Shown piece after piece: positions 1 through 8,289 of a stretch of 64,000 bases of DNA. Origin of the DNA: an uncultured Pelagibacteraceae bacterium (lineage in GTDB: Bacteria > Pseudomonadota > Alphaproteobacteria > Pelagibacterales > Pelagibacteraceae); NCBI GenBank assembly GCA_902576375.1, contig CACGUZ010000001.1, positions 62,001-126,000 of the forward strand, read 5' to 3'. Under the pieces are notes generated by a model. That model searched no databases and had not been told where the DNA came from. It saw only the letters and a list, made by a program, of their open reading frames with translations. Each line of letters opens with the position of its first letter. The stretch's first letter is position 1. A program made the position numbers and the translations under genes.

Positions 1-171
1 ATGAATGGTGCAGAGTTTGCAAGAAAGGCTATGCATGAAGCAGGAGTAGCAATAGTTCCTGGATCAGCTTTTGGTGAAACATGCCAAAATTATGTTAGAT
101 TTAGTTTTGCTGCATCAAGAGATAATATTTCACAAGCATTGGAAAATATAAAGAAAATGCTATCTAAATAA
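1..171 (+). CDS. Aminotransferase class I/II, C-terminal fragment
   Basis: The reading frame is open from the left edge and stops at 171, so only about the last 56 residues are visible and the true start lies outside the window. The fragment resembles the C-terminus of AspC-type aspartate/aromatic aminotransferases: an AGVAIVPGSAFG stretch followed by YVRFSFA, where the arginine normally binds the substrate alpha-carboxylate. The family is PLP-dependent and cytoplasmic. The ATG at base 1 is most likely an internal methionine. Substrate cannot be told from this fragment. Confidence 0.75.
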   Translation: MNGAEFARKAMHEAGVAIVPGSAFGETCQNYVRFSFAASRDNISQALENIKKMLSK

Positions 172-210
172 GGTATATTTTTTTAGCATTATTTATTAAT
201 ATCACTTCTT

Positions 211-1584
211 ATGAACGATCAAGTACAAGCTGAGCTAAAAAAAATTTTTAATGGAAGATTTTCAACTTCTGTATCCACGAGAACAAATTATGCCAGAGGT
301 GAAGACACTTATGATCCAATTTTATCAAAAGCTGTAGTATTTCCAGAAACTAATCAGGAGGTCTCACAAATATTAAGACTATGTAATGAACATAAAATTC
401 CTGTAGTACCATTTGGTACAGGTACCTCTTTAGAGGGTAATGTGGTTGGTAATGAAAAAGGGATAACCATAAGCCTTGAAAAAATGAATAAAATTTTAAG
501 TGTTAATGCTGAGGACTTCGATTGCAGAGTGCAAGCCTGTGTTACAAAAGAACAATTAAACGAATATCTTAGAGAGGATGGTGTCTTTTTTCCAATTGAT
601 CCAGGTGCTAATGCAGCGATCGGAGGTATGGCTTCTACATCGGCTTCAGGAACAATGGCGGTTAAATACGGCACTATGAAAACTGTAATTACGGGTCTAA
701 CTGTTGTTTTGCCTAATGGAGATATTATTAACACAGGAGGAAGAACGAAAAAAACCTCAGCGGGTTATAATCTAACTAATTTGTTTATTGGTTCTGAAGG
801 AACTTTAGGAGTTATAACGGAAGTTCAATTAAGACTTTCTCCTATACCAGAAAGTATAATGTCAGCTGTCTGTCACTTCCCAACTTTAGAAAAAGCAGTT
901 CAAACTGCGCAACAAGTAATCCAATATGGAGTCCCAATCGCAAGAATTGAAATGTTAAATAAAGATCAAATGGGAATAAGTATTAATTATTCAAAATTAA
1001 AAGATATTGAAGAAACGCCGACATTATTTTTTGAATTTCATGGATCCGAATTATCTAATAATGAAAATATCAAAATAGTAGAGGAAATATCTAAAGATAA
1101 TAATGGAAGCTCTTTTAAATGGGCAAAAGATTTAGAGGAAAGAAATAAACTCTGGCAAGCAAGATGGGATGTTTACTATTCTGTAAAAGCTTTGATAAAT
1201 AATGGAAGAGTTTATTCAACAGATGTGTGTTTACCTATCTCAAATATAACAGAATGTGTAAATTATGCAGAGGAACAAGCTAAAAAGTTTGGACTTAGAG
1301 CTCCAATGGTGGGCCACCTTGGAGATGGAAATTTTCATGTATTATTACCTTTTGATCCTGAAAAAAAAGAAATGTATAAAAAAATACGAGAATTCAATGA
1401 CTTATTAATAAAAAAGGCCTTAGATTTAAAAGGAACAATTACAGGAGAACATGGTGTGGGTCTTCATAAAAAAAAATATCTTTTAAAGGAGCATGGAGAC
1501 AACATTCCTGTTATGAAATTAATCAAAAGAAGCATTGATCAAAACAATATAATGAATCCAGGCAAGATATTTGATCTTAATTAA
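211..1584 (+). CDS. FAD-binding 2-hydroxyacid dehydrogenase (GlcD / D-lactate dehydrogenase family)
   Basis: A 457-residue flavoprotein of the FAD_binding_4 plus FAD-oxidase_C type, probably oxidising D-lactate, glycolate or another 2-hydroxy acid to the 2-oxo acid. The N-terminal FAD domain shows PFGTGTSLEG near residue 67 and a Gly/Ala/Ser-rich loop near 130-153. The C-terminal domain shows GHLGDGNFH near 368 and GEHGVG near 412, the usual metal/substrate and flavin-contact motifs. It sits 13 bases before a hydroxyacid dehydrogenase and upstream of a TRAP transporter, which fits organic-acid catabolism. No GlcE or GlcF subunit is adjacent, so a single-subunit D-lactate dehydrogenase-like enzyme is as likely as glycolate oxidase GlcD. 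Confidence 0.85.
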   Translation: MNDQVQAELKKIFNGRFSTSVSTRTNYARGEDTYDPILSKAVVFPETNQEVSQILRLCNEHKIPVVPFGTGTSLEGNVVGNEKGITISLEKMNKILSVNAEDFDCRVQACVTKEQLNEYLREDGVFFPIDPGANAAIGGMASTSASGTMAVKYGTMKTVITGLTVVLPNGDIINTGGRTKKTSAGYNLTNLFIGSEGTLGVITEVQLRLSPIPESIMSAVCHFPTLEKAVQTAQQVIQYGVPIARIEMLNKDQMGISINYSKLKDIEETPTLFFEFHGSELSNNENIKIVEEISKDNNGSSFKWAKDLEERNKLWQARWDVYYSVKALINNGRVYSTDVCLPISNITECVNYAEEQAKKFGLRAPMVGHLGDGNFHVLLPFDPEKKEMYKKIREFNDLLIKKALDLKGTITGEHGVGLHKKKYLLKEHGDNIPVMKLIKRSIDQNNIMNPGKIFDLN

Positions 1585-1596
1585 CAAAAATATTTT

Positions 1597-2550
1597 ATGA
1601 AAAAAATTTTGATTACAAGAAAATTAATCAAAGAAAGTGAAGATAAAGCATCAAAAACATTTGACCCAATATTTAATTCTAATGATGAGTTATACTCACA
1701 ATCAAAAGTCATAGAGATGAGTCAAGGTTGTGACGGTATACTATCCTCTTTAACCGATAAGATGGATAAAGAGACTATTGATAAGTTACCAGATACAATA
1801 AAAATTATTTCAAATTTTGCAGTTGGTTTCGGCAATATAGATTTGGAGGCAGCAAAAAAAAGAGGAATTGCAGTTACTAATACACCTGATGTTTTATCAG
1901 ACGCAACAGCTGAGATCGGTATTCTTTTAATATTAGGAGCTTGTAGAAGAGCTGCAGAAGGAATTGAGTCTGCCAGAGAGGGTGGATGGAAATGGTCTGC
2001 AGATTATCTAATTGGTAAACAATTAACCGGAACAAGGCTTGGAGTTTTAGGAATGGGCAGAATTGGACAGAAAATTGCAAGGATTGCAAAATCATTAGGA
2101 ATGATTATTCACTATCATAACCGGTCAAAACTGAGCGAGGAAAAAGAGCAAGGTGCCATTTATCATGATAATTTGAAAAGTCTTTTTTCAGTATCAGATG
2201 TTTTATCTATTTGTTGTCCAGCAACAAAAGAGACTGAAAATATGATAAACAAAGAGACAGTTGAGTATTTCCCTAAAGGTGCAGTAATCACTAATGTTGC
2301 AAGAGGTGATATAGTTGATGATGATGCATTGATAGATGCACTTAATAGAAGAAAAATTTATGCTGCGGGACTTGATGTTTATAAGAATGAGCCAAATTTA
2401 AATCCAGGATACTTAAAGATTAAGTCAGCCTTTATTTTACCCCACTTAGGCAGCGCAACTAAAGATACTAGAATTGCGATGGCAAACCTTGCGATAGATA
2501 ATATTGATGAATTCTTCAAGACAGGAAATTGCACAAATAAAGTAAATTAA
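1597..2550 (+). CDS. NAD(P)-dependent D-2-hydroxyacid dehydrogenase (glyoxylate/hydroxypyruvate reductase type)
   Basis: A 317-residue member of the D-isomer 2-hydroxyacid dehydrogenase family. The Rossmann fingerprint GMGRIG starts near residue 152. The catalytic triad of the family is visible as Arg236 (in VARG), Glu265 (in NEP) and His283 (in LPHLGS). Family members interconvert glyoxylate and glycolate or hydroxypyruvate and glycerate with NAD(P)H. It follows the flavin hydroxyacid dehydrogenase by 12 bases and is probably co-transcribed. The exact substrate cannot be read from the sequence; a phosphoglycerate or formate dehydrogenase role is less likely because of its short length and lack of an ACT domain. 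Confidence 0.85.
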   Translation: MKKILITRKLIKESEDKASKTFDPIFNSNDELYSQSKVIEMSQGCDGILSSLTDKMDKETIDKLPDTIKIISNFAVGFGNIDLEAAKKRGIAVTNTPDVLSDATAEIGILLILGACRRAAEGIESAREGGWKWSADYLIGKQLTGTRLGVLGMGRIGQKIARIAKSLGMIIHYHNRSKLSEEKEQGAIYHDNLKSLFSVSDVLSICCPATKETENMINKETVEYFPKGAVITNVARGDIVDDDALIDALNRRKIYAAGLDVYKNEPNLNPGYLKIKSAFILPHLGSATKDTRIAMANLAIDNIDEFFKTGNCTNKVN

Positions 2551-2641
2551 TTCTACTTCAGATTGAAATTAATTTAAATTCTGCGACATCTACCCCATTT
2601 TTTGGAAAGACTCTAAATTAAATCTGTGCTTAAATTGATCG

Positions 2642-2653
2642 AGTTAATTAACT
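2642..2653. repeat. 12-base perfect palindrome upstream of the TRAP binding-protein gene
   Basis: AGTTAATTAACT is its own reverse complement. It ends 5 bases before the AGGAG Shine-Dalgarno sequence (2659-2663) of the TRAP binding-protein gene. It could be an operator or a weak RNA hairpin, but short AT palindromes are expected by chance in this base composition. Confidence 0.3.
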
Positions 2654-2668
2654 TTAATAGGAGTAATA

Positions 2669-3826
2669 ATGACAAAAGAAAATAAATCATTGAAGGTGAA
2701 AACATCTTCAAGACGTAAGTTCTTTAAAACTGCTGCTAAAGCTGGTGCTGTAGCTGCAGCTGCGGTTGCAATGCCAAACATAGCAACTGCTGGCGGTCAT
2801 AAAACTTTAAAGATGCAAGCTGCATGGCCAAGTGGAGCAAACATCTTTTTTGAAATGGCCGGTGACTACTGCAAAATGGTAGATGAGATGTCTGGAGGTA
2901 CACTTAAGATTGATCTTCAACCAGTTGGAGCAGTCGTAAAGACTTCAGAAATCGGACAAGCAGTAAGTTCAGGTGTAGTAGATATGGGTCACTGGGTGAC
3001 TGCATATTGGTATGGTAAAAATCCAGCTGCATCACTATTTGGAACTGGTCCTTCATACGGTATGTCATCTCAAGAAGTTATGGGATGGATGGAGTATGGT
3101 GGAGGAAGAAAACTGTATGACGAAACTCTTGCAAAAGTAGGTTTCGATTACATTGGTTTTTTCCATATGCCTATGCCAGCACAGCCTTTTGGTTGGTTCA
3201 AAAAGAACGTAACAAAAGTATCTGATGTTAAAGGTATGAAGTACAGAACAGTTGGTCTAGCGACTAACGTTTTGACTGCAATGGGAATGGTAGTTAGACA
3301 ATTACCAGGTGGTGAAATTCAGCCAGCTATGAAAACTGGTTTGATTGAAGCTGCTGAGTTTAACAACCCAACTTCAGACTCTCAATTTGGTATGCAAGAC
3401 GTTTCTAAGCACTATCACTTAGGAAGTTTCCACCAATCTCAAGAGATGTTTGAGATTCCAGTTAACAAAAAAACATATAATAGTTTATCACCTGCGCACC
3501 AAGCGATATTGAAAAATGCTGCTTATGCTGCAAACAGTGATAACTACTTTAAAGCTTTAGTAAGATACTCAGCTGACTTAGCTAAGTTGATGAATGAGCA
3601 TAAAGTAAATGTTTACCAAACTTCAGATGAGATTTTGGCTCAACAATTAAAAGGTTGGGACAAAGTAATTGGTGACTTTAATAAGAAAGATCCTTTCTTT
3701 AAGAAAGTTGTTGATTCTCAAAAATCTTATGCGAAGAGAGTAATGAAGTACTTGCTGATGAATCAGCCTAATTACAAACTTGCATATGAAAATGAGTTTG
3801 GTCCAATTGCAAAAGTTAAGATATAA
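2669..3826 (+). CDS. dctP: TRAP transporter periplasmic substrate-binding protein (DctP family, TakP-like)
   Basis: A 385-residue DctP-type extracytoplasmic solute receptor. The N-terminus has a twin-arginine-like signal (SRRKFFK, then an Ala-rich stretch ending near ATAGG, about residue 43). The mature part starts KTLKMQAAWPSG and keeps the family arginine region (KGMKYRTVG) that contacts the substrate carboxylate. The resemblance to the mannitol/chloroaromatic and 2-oxoacid (TakP) branch is from memory. A clear AGGAG Shine-Dalgarno at 2659-2663 suggests strong translation. It is followed by a hairpin terminator and then the two membrane subunits. Likely substrates are organic acids, given the hydroxyacid dehydrogenases upstream; this is inference. 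Confidence 0.9.
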   Translation: MTKENKSLKVKTSSRRKFFKTAAKAGAVAAAAVAMPNIATAGGHKTLKMQAAWPSGANIFFEMAGDYCKMVDEMSGGTLKIDLQPVGAVVKTSEIGQAVSSGVVDMGHWVTAYWYGKNPAASLFGTGPSYGMSSQEVMGWMEYGGGRKLYDETLAKVGFDYIGFFHMPMPAQPFGWFKKNVTKVSDVKGMKYRTVGLATNVLTAMGMVVRQLPGGEIQPAMKTGLIEAAEFNNPTSDSQFGMQDVSKHYHLGSFHQSQEMFEIPVNKKTYNSLSPAHQAILKNAAYAANSDNYFKALVRYSADLAKLMNEHKVNVYQTSDEILAQQLKGWDKVIGDFNKKDPFFKKVVDSQKSYAKRVMKYLLMNQPNYKLAYENEFGPIAKVKI

Positions 3827-3849
3827 TTAACTTTTACAAATTTTAATGA

Positions 3850-3875
3850 GGGGGCTTCGGCCCCCTTTTTTATTT
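3850..3875 (+). terminator. GC-rich UUCG hairpin with U-tract between dctP and dctQ
   Basis: A 6-bp perfect stem (GGGGGC/GCCCCC, 3850-3855 with 3860-3865) closes a TTCG tetraloop and is followed directly by TTTTTTATTT. This is a textbook intrinsic terminator, rare in such AT-rich DNA. It lies inside the TRAP operon, so it probably allows partial read-through and sets binding-protein mRNA above membrane-subunit mRNA, and may protect the 3' end. Confidence 0.9.
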
Positions 3876-3911
3876 GATTAATTTAGAACAATTCAATAAG
3901 AGTCTATATCT

Positions 3912-4505
3912 ATGATGAGATCTTACATAAAATTCGCTGATCGTTTGAGTGTCTCAATGGGTAAAGCATTCTCGTGGTGTATAGTAATTTTGATGGGCGG
4001 AACATGCTATGAAGTTTTTATGGCGTATGCTTTGAATGCCCCAACCTTATGGAATTTTGATTTTAGTCTTCAGATGTATGGTGCAATTTTTATGATGGCA
4101 GGAGCTTATACTTTATGCACTGAAGCACATGTTAGAGGAGATGTTATATACAGATTATTTTCTCAGAGAACACAAGCTTGGATAGATGTTGTTTTATATT
4201 TTATTTTCTTCTTTCCTGGCGTTATTGCTTTAGCTTTTTATGGTTATGAATATGCAGCATTGGCATGGAAAATTAAAGAAACAAGTTGGAATAGTCCTGC
4301 ACAAATTCAAATTTATATGGCAAAATCTTTAATACCATTATCTGGAACACTTTTAACACTCCAAGGAATTGGTGAGGTATTTAGATGTATCATCTGTATT
4401 AAAACAGGTAGTTGGCCTGAAAGAGGAACAGAGCGTGATGCTGAGGAAACTGAAAAAGTATTAATGAGAACTTCACAACAAGGAAACAAAGAAGATGTTA
4501 TTTAG
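3912..4505 (+). CDS. dctQ: TRAP transporter small membrane subunit (DctQ family)
   Basis: A 197-residue protein with about four hydrophobic segments, as usual for DctQ: near residues 17-40, 52-72, 90-112 and 138-155. It pairs with the DctM large subunit, whose start overlaps its last 11 bases, and with the binding protein upstream. DctQ assists sodium-coupled TRAP uptake; it has no known catalytic site. Two consecutive ATG codons (3912 and 3915) are possible starts. The C-terminal tail is charged and cytoplasmic (ERGTERDAEETEK). Confidence 0.85.
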   Translation: MMRSYIKFADRLSVSMGKAFSWCIVILMGGTCYEVFMAYALNAPTLWNFDFSLQMYGAIFMMAGAYTLCTEAHVRGDVIYRLFSQRTQAWIDVVLYFIFFFPGVIALAFYGYEYAALAWKIKETSWNSPAQIQIYMAKSLIPLSGTLLTLQGIGEVFRCIICIKTGSWPERGTERDAEETEKVLMRTSQQGNKEDVI

Positions 4506-5856
4506 TTTAACAAATCCTGAAGTAGCAATTATGATGATGGGAATATTTCTATTTGCTGTCTTACTAGGTTTTCCTATTGCGTTCACTCTAATGGCAATGG
4601 GTTTAGGTTTTGGATACTACGCTTATTTTGATCCAACCAAGATGGAACATCTATTTGATAACAGGATATTTCAACTCTTTGTTCAAAATACTTATACTGT
4701 AATGGATAACAATGTATTGACTGCAGTCCCCCTCTTTTTATTTATGGGATATTTAGTTGAAAGAGCTGGAATTGTTGCAAAATTATTTTTTGCAATAAGA
4801 TTAGCATCTCACAAACTTCCAGCTTCAATGGCAGTTGCTGCATTAATTACTTGTGCACTATTTTCAACTGCAACAGGTATCATAGGAGCAGTAGTGACGT
4901 TAATGGGCCTTCTTGCTTGGCCAGCAATGATTAAAGCTGGTTATGATAAAAAATTTGCATCTGGAATTATTTGTTCAGGTGGTTGCTTAGGAATTTTAAT
5001 TCCACCTAGCATCATGTTGATTGTCTATTCTGTTATCGCTCAATTGTCACCTTTACGATTATTTGCAGCTGCAATTTTCCCAGGATTAATGTTAGCCGGA
5101 CTTTATATTGGTTATGCAATATTTAGGGCTTGGATGAATCCTTCGATAGCTCCAAAACCTGCAGCAGAGGAGATACCTCCTACTGCGGTAATTATGAAAG
5201 AGGTTTTGGTTTCTTTCTTACCATTATTTTCTTTAATAATCCTAGTCTTAGGAACAATACTTGCAGGTATAGCAACTCCGGCAGAGGCAGCCGCTGTTGG
5301 TGCATTTGGTTCATTAGTGCTCTCATATTTTTATAAAACACTTAAATGGAAAAATTTTAAAGAGTCAGTTTTTCTTACAGCAAAAACAACAGCTATGATC
5401 ATGTGGTTATTTATTGGATCTTGGACTTTTGCTTCAGTATTTTCATATTTAGGTGGCCATGAAGTTTTTGAGCATTTTTTTAAATCTTTAAATTTACAAC
5501 CTTGGCAGTTTTTAGTTATTACCCAATTAATTATATTTTTATTGGGCTGGCCTCTAGAATGGACAGAGATATTAATTATATTTGTGCCGATATTTTTACC
5601 TTTAGTTGAATTTTTTGGTGTTAACCCATATTTTTTTGCAATGCTAATCGCTTTAAACTTACAAACCTCATTTTTGACACCCCCCATGGCAATGTCAGCA
5701 TATTATTTGAAAGGAGTTCAATCAAAGAATGTTGAACTTATGCAAATTTTTGGGGGAATAATGCCTTTCTTAGGAATTGTAATTTTAGCGATGGTTCTAA
5801 TGTATTTATTCCCAGGAATAGCACTTTGGTTACCAGAGACATTATTTGCAAATTAA
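4495..5856 (+). CDS. dctM: TRAP transporter large permease subunit (DctM family)
   Basis: A 453-residue, very hydrophobic protein with about 12 membrane segments, the normal size for DctM. Family features seen are the N-terminal GFPIAFTLMAMG region, GGCLGILIPPSIMLIVYS near residues 160-180, and PAEAAAVGAFG near 262. It is the ion-coupled channel of the TRAP transporter and works with the DctQ protein whose gene it overlaps. The ATG at 4495 lies within the end of dctQ, pointing to translational coupling. Confidence 0.92.
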   Translation: MLFSLTNPEVAIMMMGIFLFAVLLGFPIAFTLMAMGLGFGYYAYFDPTKMEHLFDNRIFQLFVQNTYTVMDNNVLTAVPLFLFMGYLVERAGIVAKLFFAIRLASHKLPASMAVAALITCALFSTATGIIGAVVTLMGLLAWPAMIKAGYDKKFASGIICSGGCLGILIPPSIMLIVYSVIAQLSPLRLFAAAIFPGLMLAGLYIGYAIFRAWMNPSIAPKPAAEEIPPTAVIMKEVLVSFLPLFSLIILVLGTILAGIATPAEAAAVGAFGSLVLSYFYKTLKWKNFKESVFLTAKTTAMIMWLFIGSWTFASVFSYLGGHEVFEHFFKSLNLQPWQFLVITQLIIFLLGWPLEWTEILIIFVPIFLPLVEFFGVNPYFFAMLIALNLQTSFLTPPMAMSAYYLKGVQSKNVELMQIFGGIMPFLGIVILAMVLMYLFPGIALWLPETLFAN

Positions 5857-5862
5857 TTTTAA

Positions 5863-7191
5863 ATGACAGACATATTTTCTTTAAGTCTCGAAGAACTAGC
5901 AAAAAAAATAAAAGATGCCCAACTTACATCAGTCGAAGTTTGTGAAAAATATATTGAAAGAATAGATAAGTTTGAAAAAGATGTAAAAGCCTGGGCACAT
6001 TTTGATAAAAAAGTTTTATTAGAAAAAGCAAATGAGGCTGATGATCATAGAAGATCAGGAAAACCAGTAGGACCACTGCATGGTGTGCCGATAGCAGTCA
6101 AAGATATTATTGGAACAGTTGATATGCCTACTGAGTGTGGAACTGTAATCAGGAAAGGAAAATCATATTCTCAAAATGCTGAAATAATTGATTTGCTTCA
6201 TGCATCAGGAGCAATTGTTATGGGCAAAACAGCAACCTCAGAACTTGCCTACTTAGGACCTCCAGCAACAACTAATCCTCACGATAAAAATAGAACACCG
6301 GGGGGTTCATCTAGTGGATCAGCAGCTACGGTTGCTTCCTTTATGGCACCAGCTTCTATCGGCTCTCAAACAGGAGGATCCGTAATAAGACCAGCATCTT
6401 ATTGTGGTGTAGTTGGTTATAAACCAAGCTATGGACTTATTTCAAGAAACGGAGTTCTAAGAACTTCATACAGCTTAGATCAAATTGGAATGTTTGGTCG
6501 TAAAGTTGAAGATGTAGCTATGTTAGCAAAAATATTGATAAAGAAAGATAAATATGATCCAGCTACAATCCATTACTCTACAGAAAATATTTTAACTGAA
6601 ACTAAGAAAGGCCCAATTTTTGAGCCTAAGTTCATTTTTTATAAAACTGATCATTGGAAAATAATTGATAAAAAATCACGAGAGTCTTTTGAGTATTTTA
6701 TTAAATCCTTTAAAAAAAATATTGAGATATTTGATACTCCCTCATATTTTAAGGATATACACAAATATCACCAAATTATTCATGAAACAGACTTAGCAAA
6801 TAATTTTTCTATTTATTATCAAAAATTTAAAAAGAAACTTTCAAAGTATATGCAGGATGCTATTTCAAATGGAAATAAGTACACCGCAAAAGAATACGCC
6901 GAGGCAATTGATTTTATGAAAAGAAGTTATGAGTCTTATGAAGAAGTATTTGAAGACTATCATGGAGTATTATCGCCATCTAGTCCAGGTGTTGCACCTA
7001 AAGGATTAAAGAGTACTGGAACAGCAGAATTTAACAAAGTCTGGTCTTATCTAGGTACCCCTTGCATATCACTGCCTTTACTTGAGGGTGAAAATAATCT
7101 ACCATTAGGAGTTCAATTAATTGGCAACAAATATGATGATCATAGATTTTTAGGTGTCGCCAATTGGCTTGAAAAGGAGTGTCAGGATTAA
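5863..7191 (+). CDS. Amidase signature family hydrolase
   Basis: A 442-residue amidase-signature protein. The Ser-cisSer-Lys catalytic set is recognisable: lysine in GVPIAVKDI (near residue 79), the GGSSSGSAA glycine/serine loop (near 146-154) and GSQTGGSVIRPA (near 167) containing the nucleophilic serine. Such enzymes hydrolyse C-N bonds of amides; GatA is a homologue, but the lack of gatB/gatC neighbours and the TRAP genes upstream suggest a catabolic amidase instead. It starts 6 bases after dctM, so it is likely in the same transcript and may act on a product of the imported compound. Substrate unknown. Confidence 0.8.
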   Translation: MTDIFSLSLEELAKKIKDAQLTSVEVCEKYIERIDKFEKDVKAWAHFDKKVLLEKANEADDHRRSGKPVGPLHGVPIAVKDIIGTVDMPTECGTVIRKGKSYSQNAEIIDLLHASGAIVMGKTATSELAYLGPPATTNPHDKNRTPGGSSSGSAATVASFMAPASIGSQTGGSVIRPASYCGVVGYKPSYGLISRNGVLRTSYSLDQIGMFGRKVEDVAMLAKILIKKDKYDPATIHYSTENILTETKKGPIFEPKFIFYKTDHWKIIDKKSRESFEYFIKSFKKNIEIFDTPSYFKDIHKYHQIIHETDLANNFSIYYQKFKKKLSKYMQDAISNGNKYTAKEYAEAIDFMKRSYESYEEVFEDYHGVLSPSSPGVAPKGLKSTGTAEFNKVWSYLGTPCISLPLLEGENNLPLGVQLIGNKYDDHRFLGVANWLEKECQD

Positions 7192-7195
7192 TTGT

Positions 7196-7372
7196 ATGAA
7201 TAAAATAACAACAATAATAGGTTTGTCATTTGCTGTTTTCTTTTTAATTGGTCTAGCGACCACTCTTACTAGATCAATGATGATCGGTTTTTTAGACGTA
7301 ATACCGGTCTATTTATTAATGGGTGCTGCCATCATAATGATGATTTACGAAGCCTTTTTTGATAAAAGTTAA
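7196..7372 (+). CDS. Small membrane protein of unknown function (58 residues)
   Basis: An ATG at 7196, 4 bases after the amidase stop, opens a 58-codon frame. An upstream in-frame start at 7154 would overlap the amidase coding sequence and is less likely. The product is nearly all hydrophobic: one segment at about residues 5-23 and another at about 30-51, with a charged end (FFDKS). It looks like a two-helix inner-membrane protein. I recognise no family. Its position suggests co-expression with the TRAP/amidase genes. Confidence 0.6.
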   Translation: MNKITTIIGLSFAVFFLIGLATTLTRSMMIGFLDVIPVYLLMGAAIIMMIYEAFFDKS

Positions 7373-7383
7373 ACTATCGTAAA

Positions 7384-8289
7384 TTGAATAATTCGAAAAA
7401 AAATTTTTTTTCATTTTCCTTATTATTTATTCAGCCAATTTTTATGGCTAGTAATCTTGTTGTAGCTAGAGGTGGTGTCGAGTTTGTACCTCCAATATCA
7501 TTAGCTTTTTGGAGATGGACACTAGTTTTTTTGATATTATTACCTTTTACATACATAACATTAAAAAAAAATTTTAAGATTATTAAAAAAGAATATAAAA
7601 AATTATTTTTTTTAGGCTCAATGGGATGTGGAGTATGTGGAGCCTTTCCATTTTTAGCAGGTGAGACTACAACTGTGACTAATATGGGAATTATTTACAC
7701 ATCTTCGCCCGTGTTCATAATTTTGATTTCATACTTTTTTTTTCATGAAAAAATAAATTTTACAAAAATAGTTGGATTAATCGCATGTTTAATAGGAGTC
7801 TTTACAATCATTATAAAAGGAGATTTAAATTTATTAATAAATTTACAATTCACAATTGGTGATTTATGGATGTTAGCTGCCGCTATTGGATGGGCATTAT
7901 ATTCAATTTATTTATTTTACTGGAATTCAGAACTAAAAATTTTTGAAAGATTTACCTTAATATCATTTTTCGGAGCTTTAAGTTTATTACCATTCTATAT
8001 AGGTGAGGAAATATTTTATAAACAGACAGTTTTTATGCCTGAATTTTATTTTTGGGTAATCTTTGCTGCTATTTCGCCAGGAATAATTGCTTTTACACTT
8101 TACACTGTTGCCCAAAAAAAATTAGGTGCGTCTCTAACAGGCTTCACTCTTTACGTTTTTACAGTCTATGGAGCAATTTATGGCTATTTTTTATTTGATG
8201 AAAAATTTGAAAATTATCATTTCATCGGAACAATCCTGGTGTTTTTTGGCATATACTTAGCAAAGAAAAAAAATGTTAAAAAAGTTTAG
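7384..8289 (+). CDS. EamA/DMT family permease
   Basis: A 301-residue protein with about ten hydrophobic segments in two repeated halves, typical of the drug/metabolite transporter (EamA) family. N-terminal ARGGVEFVPPISLAFWRW and the C-terminal half around GIIAFTLYTVAQKKLGAS match the pattern of these exporters. The start is TTG at 7384. Members export amino acids or other metabolites; the substrate here is unknown. Its 3' end overlaps the next gene by 17 bases. Confidence 0.82.
   Translation: MNNSKKNFFSFSLLFIQPIFMASNLVVARGGVEFVPPISLAFWRWTLVFLILLPFTYITLKKNFKIIKKEYKKLFFLGSMGCGVCGAFPFLAGETTTVTNMGIIYTSSPVFIILISYFFFHEKINFTKIVGLIACLIGVFTIIIKGDLNLLINLQFTIGDLWMLAAAIGWALYSIYLFYWNSELKIFERFTLISFFGALSLLPFYIGEEIFYKQTVFMPEFYFWVIFAAISPGIIAFTLYTVAQKKLGASLTGFTLYVFTVYGAIYGYFLFDEKFENYHFIGTILVFFGIYLAKKKNVKKV

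Noticed and set aside
7154-7195. Earlier start for the small membrane protein
   Set aside because: It would lie within the amidase gene and add a polar, non-conserved-looking stretch; the ATG at 7196 is at normal operon spacing.
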